This document shows, one piece after another, positions 46,865-55,782 of a stretch of 64,000 nucleotides of DNA; the stretch's first letter is position 1; each line of letters begins with the position of its first letter. The stretch is from Lachnospiraceae bacterium (GTDB taxonomy: Bacteria > Bacillota > Clostridia > Lachnospirales > Lachnospiraceae): the NCBI GenBank assembly GCA_910576125.1, contig CAJTHM010000005.1:186001-250000 (forward strand), given 5' to 3'. A model generated the notes under the pieces. It worked only from the letters and a program-made list of their open reading frames with translations, searched no databases and was not told where the DNA came from. Both the position numbers and the translations under genes were made by a program.

Positions 46865-49099
46865 ATGACTGCGGAAATGAAACATAAGCTGGAAGAGTGC
46901 TTTAGCCGCGAAAGAAGTCCGGCAGACTGTTACGGAGCGCTTCCGTATATGAAAGAAAATATTGGACGGATCAGCTTTGACGACGACAGCGATATGCAGG
47001 ATATGACAGATATTATCCTGCGTGCGCTAAAGCTGGATGGAAACAATATAGAATTTGTGGAGTTTCTGATCGCCAATGGTTTTGACATCAACTATAAGCT
47101 GGCGGGAGAAGACTGCCTGCTGTTAAGATATGTGGACGATGCGTTGGAGAATGGTATCTTTCCGCTTGAGGTGATCAAGCAATTGGTCAGGCTTGGCGCG
47201 GATGTCTGTTCGGAAACGTTAGACGGTGACAATCTGCTTTCCATTTTGGCGGGGCGGGACGAAATCGCTGCGGTTTATGTGGCGGAATTTTATGACATGA
47301 AGCTGCTTGACAAGACGGACAAGTACGGTGCAACGCCCTTGATGTACGCGGCCATGAGAGGTTACGACAGGCTTGCCGGAATACTGATTGAGCGGGGCTT
47401 TGATGTAAATGCAGCCGGCAGCGCGCCCGTTACCGACGAAAAACTGCAGGTGGAGACAGACGGCGTCTCTCCGCTTGCGCTTGCAATCCGGTTCGGCAAC
47501 GTGGAGATGGTTCGTATGCTGCTTGCGGCAGGGGCGGATGAAGCCGTCTATGACGCGGAGGGGAATCCGCCAGTTTTCTCACTGGTACTCTATCCGGTTG
47601 ATTTTTTCCGGGACTTTTGCGGCAGCTGCGTCAAAGACGATCACCCTGTTTTTGCCAATAAACGGAAAATTGTTTCGCTGCTGAAACAGCCTGACCTCAC
47701 AAACGCCGAGGGATATACCGTGCTCATGAAATCGCTGTTTCCCATGAAATTCTGGTACACTGGGTTTGGAGACGGGATTTCGCCAAAGAAGAATCTTCCG
47801 ATTGCGCTGGAATTAATCGAAAAAGGCGCAGATGTGAATGCGATAGGCAATGACGGCAAGCGTCCGCTGCATCAGGCCGTGGTGGAGATGGAGGAAGTGG
47901 CAAGAGCGCTTGTGAAAGCCGGAGCGGAGATTGATGCACAGGATAATGACGGCAATACGCCCCTGATGTATGCATGCATGAAAGCGAAAGAGGAAACTGT
48001 GCTCTGGCTTTTGAAGGCGGGCGCAGACGATAAGCTTCAAAATAACGAAGGCAGGACTGCCGAGGACATGGCAGCAAAAAGAGGCTATTCCCGCGCCCTG
48101 GAACTTATGGCGGCGGATACGCTGCTGCAGGCGTGCAAAAATAATCAAAAACGATCGGTACAGGTGATCTTAAAACGTGGCGGCATGGATATCAATGAGC
48201 GGGACGGGGAATGTTATACGCCCCTGATTTATGCCTGTCGGAACAATGCCCTTGAAATCGTAAAAATGCTGCTTGACAACGGCGCAGATCCGAATGTCGG
48301 GAATCAGGATAACCTTGTGCCGCTGCATTTTTCGGGGGCATTGGGAACCCTCCCCATCATCAATTTGCTGGTAAAAGCCGGGGCAGACGTAAACTGTACG
48401 GATAAGGATGGCAACACGCCGCTGATGTATATGGCAAAGAACGCGAGAACGGCTGCCGTGCTCAGTTATATTCAGAATCCAACGGTGGATGTCGGTATTC
48501 AGAACAGTATCGGACGGACAGCGGCTATATACGCCATTATCGCCAAACAGCCGCAGCTTGTAAAGGCGTTCTTGCCATTGATGGGAACGGATACGGATGA
48601 CGCGGACACAGAGGGTTTTACAATGATTCATTATGCCTGTCAGTATGGGCAGGCTGAAATTGTAAAGCTTCTTTTGGAGAGGAATCCGGACAGTGTCAAT
48701 AGGGTCAGTAATGTCGGAGAAACGCCGCTTATGATGGCGGCAAGGGCTTCCAATCTGCTGATTGTAAAGCAGCTGCTTGCGGCAGGCGCTGAGGCAGGAT
48801 GTTCGAACGCAAAGGGCGTCACGGCGCTGCATCTGGCAGCCATACTGGGAAATGTATCTTTGGGGAAAGCATTGCTTGCGGCAGGCTCTGACATTGACGC
48901 GAAGACATTGGATGGGCAAACCCCTCTGATGTATGCGGTTATCAGGGGAAAAAGCGAGTTTGCCCAAATGCTGGTTTTGGAAAGCGCAGATGTGAATGCT
49001 GTGGACAACTTTCAGGGCAGTGCGCTGTCCTATGCGATTTTGGCACAACTGCCGCAGACTGTGGAGCTGCTGATTGAAGCAGGCGCGGAAGGGAATTGA
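46865..49099 (+). CDS. Large ankyrin-repeat protein
   Basis: 744 residues, no signal peptide or membrane helix. After an N-terminal region of about 55 residues, nearly all the chain is ankyrin repeats of about 33 residues; clear ones contain GATPLMYAAMRGYDRLAGIL, GNTPLMYACMKAKEE, CYTPLIYACRNNALEIVKML and QTPLMYAVIRGKSEFAQML. Ankyrin stacks bind protein partners. In bacteria such proteins occur as immunity factors, effectors or regulators. The next gene starts 1 bp after its stop, so they are co-translated. Partner unknown. Confidence 0.88.
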   Translation: MTAEMKHKLEECFSRERSPADCYGALPYMKENIGRISFDDDSDMQDMTDIILRALKLDGNNIEFVEFLIANGFDINYKLAGEDCLLLRYVDDALENGIFPLEVIKQLVRLGADVCSETLDGDNLLSILAGRDEIAAVYVAEFYDMKLLDKTDKYGATPLMYAAMRGYDRLAGILIERGFDVNAAGSAPVTDEKLQVETDGVSPLALAIRFGNVEMVRMLLAAGADEAVYDAEGNPPVFSLVLYPVDFFRDFCGSCVKDDHPVFANKRKIVSLLKQPDLTNAEGYTVLMKSLFPMKFWYTGFGDGISPKKNLPIALELIEKGADVNAIGNDGKRPLHQAVVEMEEVARALVKAGAEIDAQDNDGNTPLMYACMKAKEETVLWLLKAGADDKLQNNEGRTAEDMAAKRGYSRALELMAADTLLQACKNNQKRSVQVILKRGGMDINERDGECYTPLIYACRNNALEIVKMLLDNGADPNVGNQDNLVPLHFSGALGTLPIINLLVKAGADVNCTDKDGNTPLMYMAKNARTAAVLSYIQNPTVDVGIQNSIGRTAAIYAIIAKQPQLVKAFLPLMGTDTDDADTEGFTMIHYACQYGQAEIVKLLLERNPDSVNRVSNVGETPLMMAARASNLLIVKQLLAAGAEAGCSNAKGVTALHLAAILGNVSLGKALLAAGSDIDAKTLDGQTPLMYAVIRGKSEFAQMLVLESADVNAVDNFQGSALSYAILAQLPQTVELLIEAGAEGN

Positions 49100-49100
49100 T

Positions 49101-49559
49101 ATGGTTATTTTAGGAAATGAAAAAGGGGATGGAGCTGACAGACCTTTGTACCGGGCGTTGGCGATAGGTGATTATCCCGGTGCATGGCTGCTGGCGCGTC
49201 CGCTCCTGGAACCGGGGCGGGAGGACTGCCTGTCAGCTTCAACAGCATTTAACTGTGGGCTGTGTCTCTTTATGCTGGAAGAGTATGAGCGTGCGCTGAT
49301 GCCGCTGAGGCGGGCAGAGAGGCTTTTAGGCAGCCCTGCCGGATTGAACGTTGCGGAGCGAAAGGGTTTCCTGCAGGCAGTTTCAGTGTCGAAGAATACG
49401 GCATTGCTGCCATTGGATCCTGAGGGCGAAGAGGGCATGGGGCGATACTGCCTGATTCGGGTGCGGTGGCTGACTGCGCTGTGCCTGGTGCGGCTGGAGC
49501 GAAAGCAGGAGGCGGCCCCTGTTTTACGGTTTTTAGAGCAATATCACATTGAAATATAA
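49101..49559 (+). CDS. TPR-like small protein coupled to the ankyrin gene
   Basis: 152 residues from ATG 49101 (GGAAGGGAA upstream), one base after the ankyrin stop. Alternating helices such as PLYRALAIGDYPGAWLLARP, FNCGLCLFMLEEYERALMPL and WLTALCLVRLERKQEAAPVL fit tetratricopeptide-like helix pairs. No enzyme motif. Likely a partner of the ankyrin protein (inference from coupling). Confidence 0.65.
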   Translation: MVILGNEKGDGADRPLYRALAIGDYPGAWLLARPLLEPGREDCLSASTAFNCGLCLFMLEEYERALMPLRRAERLLGSPAGLNVAERKGFLQAVSVSKNTALLPLDPEGEEGMGRYCLIRVRWLTALCLVRLERKQEAAPVLRFLEQYHIEI

Positions 49560-49591
49560 AGAAGTCATACAGCCTGGCGCGGGAGCGGAGA

Positions 49592-49666
49592 ATGAAAATA
49601 TTGTGGGAAACGTATCGTGAAAACAGTATTTTCACAGGGGCAATTGCCGGAGTTTTCCTGACATAG
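49592..49666 (+). other. 24-codon ORF, possible gene remnant
   Basis: MKILWETYRENSIFTGAIAGVFLT then TAG, preceded by a weak GGAG. The end resembles the beginning of a membrane helix cut short. It could be the stub of a third gene of the ankyrin operon; coding status is uncertain. Confidence 0.25.
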
Positions 49667-49667
49667 A

Positions 49668-49704
49668 AAAAAGAACAGAACTGCCGAGAGGGTCGCTGCG
49701 GCAG
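49668..49704 (-). terminator. Intrinsic terminator after the MerR gene
   Basis: CTGCCG (49681-49686) / CGGCAG (49699-49704) stem, then on the minus strand TTCTG followed by TTCTTTTTTC. It lies right after the MerR stop at 49708. Confidence 0.65.
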
Positions 49705-49707
49705 GCC

Positions 49708-50526
49708 TTATCCGAGGACAGGGATTTCTATCTGTACAATGTAGTCCTCGATTCGGTCGACGACAGTTTCATTGATGCCCATCTCATAGGAGAATCCGTG
49801 GAGCGCCAGATCGCGGTTTTCCGCATATGCGAAAAGCGCTTCGTAGCGCCGGGGGATTCCGGCCAGGTCGCCTTTGTGGAAAGCTCTCAGGTATCTGCCG
49901 CCGGGAGCCAGGTGCAGGCCCTCCCGGTATGTGAGCAGGGGAATCTCTATGAACAGTTTGGTATAATCGTCAAAATTGCCGCTGATGAGGCTGGAGACGG
50001 GGATCATGGAGCCATAGGTGGCATGGTGCAGGCGTCCGAGACGGTATTTTTCCGTTTCGGACGTGATGAGCTCCACTTCCTCTTCGTAGGTAGTGTCTTT
50101 GCTGATTTCCACAGTGACCAGGCAGCGCTCTTTTTTCTCGATTACGCTGATTTCGGAGAGGTCCATTGTCAGCAGGGTGGCCATGTTCCGGCGGTGTGCG
50201 GAGAGGGTTGTCCGGAGGGCCTGCAGATGGGTGATCCGCAGGTCCAGGTCGGCCATCTCCTTGTCCAGGAGTTCTTTCAAGTTTTCGGCGGAGCGGTTTT
50301 TCATGAAATCCTGTATCACGGGGATGGGGACTTCCAGCTCTCGGAGCAGAAGGATGGTTTCCAGCATGGGGCTCTGGTGGTAATTGTAGCAGCGGTATCC
50401 GTTTTCAGGGTTGACGGAGGCGGGGCCGAATAGGCCTATCTCATCATACCACATCAATGTCTTCTTGTTTATGCCATGGAGGGCGGCGAACTGCCCGATG
50501 GTAAGCGGCTTGTCTTTCTGATTCAT
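49708..50526 (-). CDS. MerR-family multidrug-type transcriptional regulator
   Basis: 272 residues from ATG 50526 (AAAGG upstream; the frame runs on to 50703). N-terminal MerR helix-turn-helix TIGQFAALHGINKKTLMWYDEIGLFGP, coiled-coil dimerisation helix about 75-120 (LKELLDKEMADLDLRITHLQ), and a C-terminal GyrI-like effector-binding domain of the BmrR/TipA kind. It is divergent from a MATE pump whose promoter has the 19-bp MerR spacing, so it probably activates the pump on binding a drug. Confidence 0.88.
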   Translation of the reverse strand: MNQKDKPLTIGQFAALHGINKKTLMWYDEIGLFGPASVNPENGYRCYNYHQSPMLETILLLRELEVPIPVIQDFMKNRSAENLKELLDKEMADLDLRITHLQALRTTLSAHRRNMATLLTMDLSEISVIEKKERCLVTVEISKDTTYEEEVELITSETEKYRLGRLHHATYGSMIPVSSLISGNFDDYTKLFIEIPLLTYREGLHLAPGGRYLRAFHKGDLAGIPRRYEALFAYAENRDLALHGFSYEMGINETVVDRIEDYIVQIEIPVLG

Positions 50527-50648
50527 TTTTATGCCTTTCTGCGCGCTTTGGCGCACTTCCCGATCCATATTTATCGGCACAAATTGGCGCCTGCGGCAAT
50601 AGGACTGGCGGCGTAGGCGGATGGCAGAAAATAAATGCTCTTTGCCTA

Positions 50649-50679
50649 TTGACCATACAGTTACTGTACGGTCTATAAT
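50649..50679 (+). promoter_or_regulatory. MerR-type promoter of the MATE gene, 19-bp spacer
   Basis: TTGACC (50649-50654), 19-bp spacer, TATAAT (50674-50679). The spacer is filled by a near-perfect dyad GACCATACAGT/ACTGTACGGTC (10 of 11 pairs). An over-long spacer with a centred dyad is the hallmark of promoters that MerR proteins activate by untwisting DNA. Confidence 0.88.
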
Positions 50680-50723
50680 ACTCCACACAGAAAGAAAATA
50701 CAAGATAGTTGGAGGAAAAACGG

Positions 50724-52127
50724 ATGGAAGAATTTATGGAAAACCCTATGGGGGAACCCGCAGAAAAATCTATGGAAAACACAAATGCGTACGAAAAGCC
50801 AGTGACTCTGAAAAATATCGTGAAATTCGCCGTGCCGACGATTGCCATGACGGTATTCATGTCCTTTTACACGATGGTCGACGGTCTGTTTGTGTCGAAT
50901 CTGATAGGGACGGACGCGCTCTCGGCAATCAATCTCACGGCGCCTGTCATCCAGCTCGTCACGGCGATTTCCACCATGCTGGCCACCGGAGGCAGCGCAG
51001 TCATCATGAAGAAGATGGGGGCACAGAAGACGGAGGAGGCAAAGGAAGATTTTACGTTCCTGATCATGGTGAACGTGATTGTGGGGATTGTCATGTGCGT
51101 GGCCGGGTATCTGGCGATGGATTCCGTTTTTGCCGGGATGAACCTTTCCGCTGATGTGGAGGGGTACTGTGTGGAATATTTAAGCCGTTATCTGGTGTTC
51201 ACGGTGCCGATCCTTTTGATGAACAATTTCACGCTTTATATGATTGCCAGCGAAAAGGCGGCCCCCTCCCTGATCTGTTCGGTGGCGGGCGGCGTTCTGA
51301 ACATGGCGCTGGATTATGTGTTCATTGCCGGATTCCATATGGGAATCAGCGGCGCGGCGGTTGCCACAGGGCTTGGGTATTCCGTGACGGCGGTCGTGGG
51401 CCTGTTTGTATTCAGCCGAAAAGAGAGCCTGCTGCATTTCAAGAAGCCTGTATGCCGGTTCCGGGTTCTTGCCAGCGCGGCCACAAACGGGTGCTCGGAG
51501 ATGGCCACCGCACTTGTCACCGGGATTGTTACAATGATGTTCAACTGGACCATGCTGACATTTGTGGGGGAGGACGGGGTGGCTGCCGTCACTATCATCA
51601 TGTATGTGCTGATGTTCGCAAGCTCTTTGTATACAGGATATTCTTATGGAATCGCGCCCATGTTGAGTTATTATTACGGGGAACGCAGTCTGGACGGAGG
51701 GAATGTTCAGGCGCACGGGAAGCTGAAAAAGCTGGTGGCGCTGAGCATGAAAGTGATCGGGGCAATCTCCGCAGCCACGGTAGCGGCTTCTTTTCTGCTG
51801 ACAAGGCCGCTGGTATCCGTATTTGCCAGGCCGGATAATCCGGTGTATGACCTGGCGGTGGCGGGGAACAGGATATGCACGGTGGCATTGTGTTTCATCG
51901 GATTCAATATATTTGCCAGCGGGATGTTTACCGCGTTATCCAACGGGCTTGTATCGGCTGTCCTGGCGTTTTCCAGGTCCTTTGTATTTATGATGATTGC
52001 CATGATCGCGCTTCCCCGGCTCTTTGGCGTGAACGGAATCTGGCTGGCGACGCCGACGGCGGAACTGATGGCGCTGGTCCTGTCTGTGTTCATGCTTCTG
52101 AGATATAGGAGGAAGTATGGGTACTAA
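50724..52127 (+). CDS. MATE-family efflux transporter
   Basis: 467 residues from ATG 50724 (GGAGG 8 nt upstream; the frame opens at a TTG at 50709). Twelve membrane helices in two homologous halves; first helix region PTIAMTVFMSFYTMVDGLFVSNLIG; second-half motif YTGYSYGIAPMLSYYYGERS. A short acidic N-terminal tail precedes helix 1. Probable multidrug export controlled by the divergent MerR regulator. Confidence 0.9.
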   Translation: MEEFMENPMGEPAEKSMENTNAYEKPVTLKNIVKFAVPTIAMTVFMSFYTMVDGLFVSNLIGTDALSAINLTAPVIQLVTAISTMLATGGSAVIMKKMGAQKTEEAKEDFTFLIMVNVIVGIVMCVAGYLAMDSVFAGMNLSADVEGYCVEYLSRYLVFTVPILLMNNFTLYMIASEKAAPSLICSVAGGVLNMALDYVFIAGFHMGISGAAVATGLGYSVTAVVGLFVFSRKESLLHFKKPVCRFRVLASAATNGCSEMATALVTGIVTMMFNWTMLTFVGEDGVAAVTIIMYVLMFASSLYTGYSYGIAPMLSYYYGERSLDGGNVQAHGKLKKLVALSMKVIGAISAATVAASFLLTRPLVSVFARPDNPVYDLAVAGNRICTVALCFIGFNIFASGMFTALSNGLVSAVLAFSRSFVFMMIAMIALPRLFGVNGIWLATPTAELMALVLSVFMLLRYRRKYGY

Positions 52128-52181
52128 TTTTCATGACACGACGCCTCCGATATATACCTTGACGGACGGAGTCCGCCGCAT

Positions 52182-53399
52182 TCACGAGCGCCCTTTGGGT
52201 ATAAATAGCAAGATTACAATTTCCACAGCCAGCAGGACCAGCAGGACATACAGAAGTACCGGCCAGGAACAGACTGCCCCCGCGAGCAGAAGCATTCCCA
52301 CCGGAACCACATATTTCCGCGGATGGTGCCACAGATCGCTTTCAATCTTCCAGCCACGAATGGGATAAAACCATTCCAAAAGCACAGACAGCACCGCGCT
52401 CTGCAGGGCAAAGAAAACAGCCCCGGCAATCATCAGGGCAGTGATGCCACCGTTTTGTATCTGCCAGCTACAGAGGAATATCGCATCTGCAGCCATATTA
52501 CAGGAAAAGATAAACAGGCAGTATGGGATGCAAAAGAGCCGTTTCTGTCCGGGCAGGAAACGGACTGCCTGCTCCAGGTCACAGTCACAGGACAGCAGGA
52601 TGCAGATGGGCGTATTCAGGGATAAAATTGCAAAGCCTACCGGGACAACGAACAGCCCGGCCATTTCTCTTAAAAAATACGGCATTACAATGGCTACGCA
52701 CCACATCACAGCAGTATTGACCAGATAATTCCTGTGGCAGCTCAGATACCGGAAAAAGTACCGCCATAAGGAAGCTTTCTTCCTCTGCCGGAGCGCATGG
52801 TGTTTCTCACTCTCCCCCTGATAAAAAGCGTATCCGTCTGCTTTCCACAAAATCAGAAAAGCAACTAAGCTATTCGCAAGCAGCAACAGTCCAAACCATG
52901 TCCTGCCTCCACAAAATATAATTGCAGATACTATGGCTGCAGCCCAAAGCCCGCCCACATACCAATATTTTCTCAGGGAATAGGCGGCGGCAGCCATAAG
53001 GATCGCATGAAGCATACTGATAACCATTCCCATAATCTCTATGGGCTTCCATGCAGAAACGGCCAGCAGAACTGCCAGAAGCAACCCTGTCTTTGTAAGA
53101 ACCGTATAGGCTCCCAGCGCCGCCACATAGGACAAGACAAATTCCCGGGGCTGCTGCGGCAGCATCAGCATATGTTTCAACTCCACAGCGTTATCTCTGG
53201 AAGAAAGGGCCTGCCACATTACGCCGGCTGTAAAGGCGCTTATCATCAAGATTCGTACAGATGCCGCAATCTGCACCTGAAAGCCTGCGATATACAGCCC
53301 CCAAAATATGATCACATCAATCAAAAGCGTCCGTGAGAGCCGTTCATATTTTGCCCCAAACAGTTTTTTGGCAAAGGCTTTACCTGTCATTTTCATCAT
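52182..53399 (-). CDS. ABC-2-type exporter permease
   Basis: 405 residues from ATG 53399, with GGGAGG 6 nt upstream and overlapping the ATPase gene end by 20 bp. About ten membrane helices; the N-terminal cytoplasmic segment AKKLFGAKYERLSRTLLID is typical of ABC-2 membrane subunits. A central charged loop has KADGYAFYQGESEKHHALRQ. Substrate unknown. Confidence 0.75.
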   Translation of the reverse strand: MMKMTGKAFAKKLFGAKYERLSRTLLIDVIIFWGLYIAGFQVQIAASVRILMISAFTAGVMWQALSSRDNAVELKHMLMLPQQPREFVLSYVAALGAYTVLTKTGLLLAVLLAVSAWKPIEIMGMVISMLHAILMAAAAYSLRKYWYVGGLWAAAIVSAIIFCGGRTWFGLLLLANSLVAFLILWKADGYAFYQGESEKHHALRQRKKASLWRYFFRYLSCHRNYLVNTAVMWCVAIVMPYFLREMAGLFVVPVGFAILSLNTPICILLSCDCDLEQAVRFLPGQKRLFCIPYCLFIFSCNMAADAIFLCSWQIQNGGITALMIAGAVFFALQSAVLSVLLEWFYPIRGWKIESDLWHHPRKYVVPVGMLLLAGAVCSWPVLLYVLLVLLAVEIVILLFIPKGRS

Positions 53400-54114
53400 G
53401 CAGTGCCTCCCGGATATCTGCGGCATTGATCTGCCCGCCTTCAAAAGTCTGCCGGATCTTACCATCTTCCAGGACAAAAACCCGGTCAGAGGTCAGCGTA
53501 ATGCTCTCCAGGATATGGGAAGAAAACAGCACGGTCCCATGCTCCTTATACCCCGAAATCTGCCGGTACAGATATTCCGTACTCTGGAAGTCCAGCCCAT
53601 TGACCGGTTCGTCCAAAAGGAGCAGCCTGGGCTTCAGGGCAAAAGCCGTAATCAGAAATGCTTTTTTCCGGTTCCCGGTTGACAGCTCCCTTAACAGGGT
53701 GTCTGTATACTCTTCAAAATGGAAACCATGTACTAACTCCGATACATCCGGCACACCCTTCCCATAGGCGGCACATACATAGGCCAGGTATTCCCGGAAA
53801 GTAAAATACGAAAAGGAATTGTCCTCGGCAAACACTGTATAGCGGCAAAGCTTAAAGTCCTGACTCCGAAAATCCACGGGAGCGCCGCCAAAGCAGATAC
53901 CGTCTGAACGGAAAGTAGGGAGCAGGCCGGAAATCACCTTCAGAAATGTGGTTTTCCCGGCCCCGTTCAGCCCGATCAGGCCTGCCACTTCATGCTCCGC
54001 CAGCGAAAAAGAAAACCCCGAAAGTATCCTTTTCTCTTGTTGACTCAGATGCCCTTCTGAGTCAACTTTGTACCACGCACTTAAATTTTGAACCGTCAGG
54101 AGCGTTTCTCCCAT
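53380..54114 (-). CDS. ABC transporter ATP-binding protein
   Basis: 244 residues from ATG 54114 (GGAAGG upstream). Walker A GLNGAGKTT, Walker B RLLLLDEPVNGLD, H-loop SSHILES. The signature is the degenerate LSTGNRKKAF rather than LSGGQ, as in some ABC-2 exporter ATPases. It pairs with the permease overlapping its end and the small membrane protein 1 bp upstream. Confidence 0.87.
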   Translation of the reverse strand: MGETLLTVQNLSAWYKVDSEGHLSQQEKRILSGFSFSLAEHEVAGLIGLNGAGKTTFLKVISGLLPTFRSDGICFGGAPVDFRSQDFKLCRYTVFAEDNSFSYFTFREYLAYVCAAYGKGVPDVSELVHGFHFEEYTDTLLRELSTGNRKKAFLITAFALKPRLLLLDEPVNGLDFQSTEYLYRQISGYKEHGTVLFSSHILESITLTSDRVFVLEDGKIRQTFEGGQINAADIREALHDENDR

Positions 54115-54115
54115 C

Positions 54116-54292
54116 TTACCTTCCCCCTTTGCCGTCCTTCTCTTTTTTCCATGTCGCATATGCAGAGTACAGGAATACACCTGCCAATACCAGATAAAGC
54201 CCCATCATCGGGAAGTTACCGGATACCCCGCATACAATGGCTGCAACCAGCCAGATCAGGCCAATGATTCCGCGAATATAAATATGACGCAT
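54116..54292 (-). CDS. Small membrane protein of the ABC operon
   Basis: 58 residues from ATG 54292, with GGAGG 8 nt upstream. Two helices (IIGLIWLVAAIVCGVSG and MMGLYLVLAGVFLYSAYA) and a charged tail WKKEKDGKGGR. It ends 1 bp before the ATPase start. Small hydrophobic proteins of this kind often head two-component exporter operons; function unknown. Confidence 0.7.
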   Translation of the reverse strand: MRHIYIRGIIGLIWLVAAIVCGVSGNFPMMGLYLVLAGVFLYSAYATWKKEKDGKGGR

Positions 54293-54416
54293 TATCTCTA
54301 CCTCCTTCATCTACCTTTTTCTTTCTCCATGTATCCAATTATTATAAATCAAAGTGCGCGGCAACCAGATTGGCCAGGCAGCTTGCAGCTCTGCCGTATC
54401 CCTTGTACCAGTATGG

Positions 54417-54935
54417 CTATTCCGACAGGGCGATCCTGTAAATATCCGCCTGTTCTCCATCAATTTCAAAGCTGCGCTCATAGACGCCTCCATTCCGGAT
54501 GATTGTTTTAACCGAAGGTTTATTCTTCCTCTCCACAGAAAGATACAGTTCGTTCATCCCAGTCTTTTGGGCAACTTCCAATAACTGCCGCAGCATTTCC
54601 GTAGCAAAGCCTTTTCTTCTTTCTGACGGACGGACGCTGTAACCGCAATGGCCGAGATCCTTCAGGAAGTCGTTCAGCGTATGCCTGAAATCAATGATTC
54701 CCACAATTCTATCCTGATCGTCCACGGCAAAGAATGTGTCCGTTATAACCCAATTCGGATTCACCGTTTCCTCTTTCGTGTTTGCGTCTATGGTTCTGCA
54801 CCATTCTGTGTAGTCATCCGTTTTATCAAATAATTCACTTCCGTTGATGACAAATTCCCCATGTTCAAAAAATTCCTGTCTGAACTCTATGGCCTGTTCT
54901 TTCATCGCTTCTGTTGGTCTGACTAATTGAATCAT
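54417..54935 (-). CDS. GNAT-family N-acetyltransferase
   Basis: 172 residues. Acetyl-CoA motif A: VRPSERRKGFATEMLRQLLE; motif B follows with YLSVERKNKPSVKTIIRNGG. The N-terminus (RPTEAMKEQAIEFRQEFFEHGE) and the VDDQDRIVGIIDFRHTLND segment match a common Firmicute GNAT type. The ribosome site lies inside the last codons of the upstream GNAT gene (3-bp gap), so translation is coupled. Substrate unknown. Confidence 0.88.
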   Translation of the reverse strand: MIQLVRPTEAMKEQAIEFRQEFFEHGEFVINGSELFDKTDDYTEWCRTIDANTKEETVNPNWVITDTFFAVDDQDRIVGIIDFRHTLNDFLKDLGHCGYSVRPSERRKGFATEMLRQLLEVAQKTGMNELYLSVERKNKPSVKTIIRNGGVYERSFEIDGEQADIYRIALSE

Positions 54936-54938
54936 TTT

Positions 54939-55697
54939 TCACACTCCTTTATCTGCTAAGATTTTATCAAATTTCTTCTCCGACAGGATTTCATGGGTCA
55001 CGAGCTGCCTGTCATAGAAAAGGGAAAAGGTGGTAAAGGGCGAAGGGGCATTCTGCGCATCCTCCCTGGTCTGAATATGTACGGTTCGGAACACTGCATT
55101 CCTGGCCTTTGCCATCTCCTCCAGTATCGGTACATACTTTGCCGTAAAAGGGCATTGATTCGTGTAATACAGCACAAATCCCTCTGGCATATCTTCCTGC
55201 CTGCCCACGCTGTCCCGGAAGCAGGGAAGGGGTATGCCCTCATCAAATGGCAGGTACATCAGCTCAAAATAAGGCTCTGCCGTATCCGCAGTCTGAAAGC
55301 CCTTATAGCCCATATATTTCGGGTCAGAGAGGAATCCCATTTTCTTTTTGAAGGAGGACAGGATTACAAGCCCCTTTTTCCCTTTCTCTTTACTGTCTTT
55401 GATGCACGCTTCCAGCAGCAGGTTCGAGTATCCATGCCCCTTGAACTGCCCGGATACCCACAGGCAGTCAATATACATATGGCCTTGCGCCTCGATGGGC
55501 GCCCATGCATATTCCGCAGGGATATACTCAATGAAGCACTTTCCCCGGACATTGCCTTTTAGGAATACAAGCCCCTCGTCCAGCCTGTCTTTCAGCCAGT
55601 TCTTTTTGGACATAACCTGGATATCCTTGTTATTGGAGATTGCACAGCAGATGTGCTCCTGATCAATATTTTCATGTGTCAGTTTTACAAGTTCCAT
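54939..55697 (-). CDS. YoaP-like GNAT acetyltransferase with thioredoxin-like C-terminus
   Basis: 252 residues. N-terminal GNAT domain (about 1-150) with the motif A region VSGQFKGHGYSNLLLEACI; C-terminal domain (about 165-250) resembling the YoaP thioredoxin-like fold, with CPFTAKY as a single-Cys redox-like site and PFTTFSLFYDRQLVTHE. The function of YoaP proteins is unestablished. GGAGG precedes the ATG. Followed by another GNAT. Confidence 0.85.
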   Translation of the reverse strand: MELVKLTHENIDQEHICCAISNNKDIQVMSKKNWLKDRLDEGLVFLKGNVRGKCFIEYIPAEYAWAPIEAQGHMYIDCLWVSGQFKGHGYSNLLLEACIKDSKEKGKKGLVILSSFKKKMGFLSDPKYMGYKGFQTADTAEPYFELMYLPFDEGIPLPCFRDSVGRQEDMPEGFVLYYTNQCPFTAKYVPILEEMAKARNAVFRTVHIQTREDAQNAPSPFTTFSLFYDRQLVTHEILSEKKFDKILADKGV

Positions 55698-55732
55698 ATT
55701 CTATTGCCTCCTTCTTAGCTTTATTAAATTTC

Positions 55733-55782
55733 CCAAAAAATCCTGATTTCTTTTTATATGTGACTTCTCGACAAATGAGAAT
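55733..55782 (-). repeat. Post-stop hairpin element, copy 1
   Basis: It begins directly after the stop codon of the GNAT gene (55783). Minus strand: short stem TTCTC/GAGAA around loop ATTTGTC, a spacer with CATATAAAAA, then GAAATCAGGATTT. The same order recurs after the CPBP gene and the GNAT gene at 57281. Confidence 0.6.
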
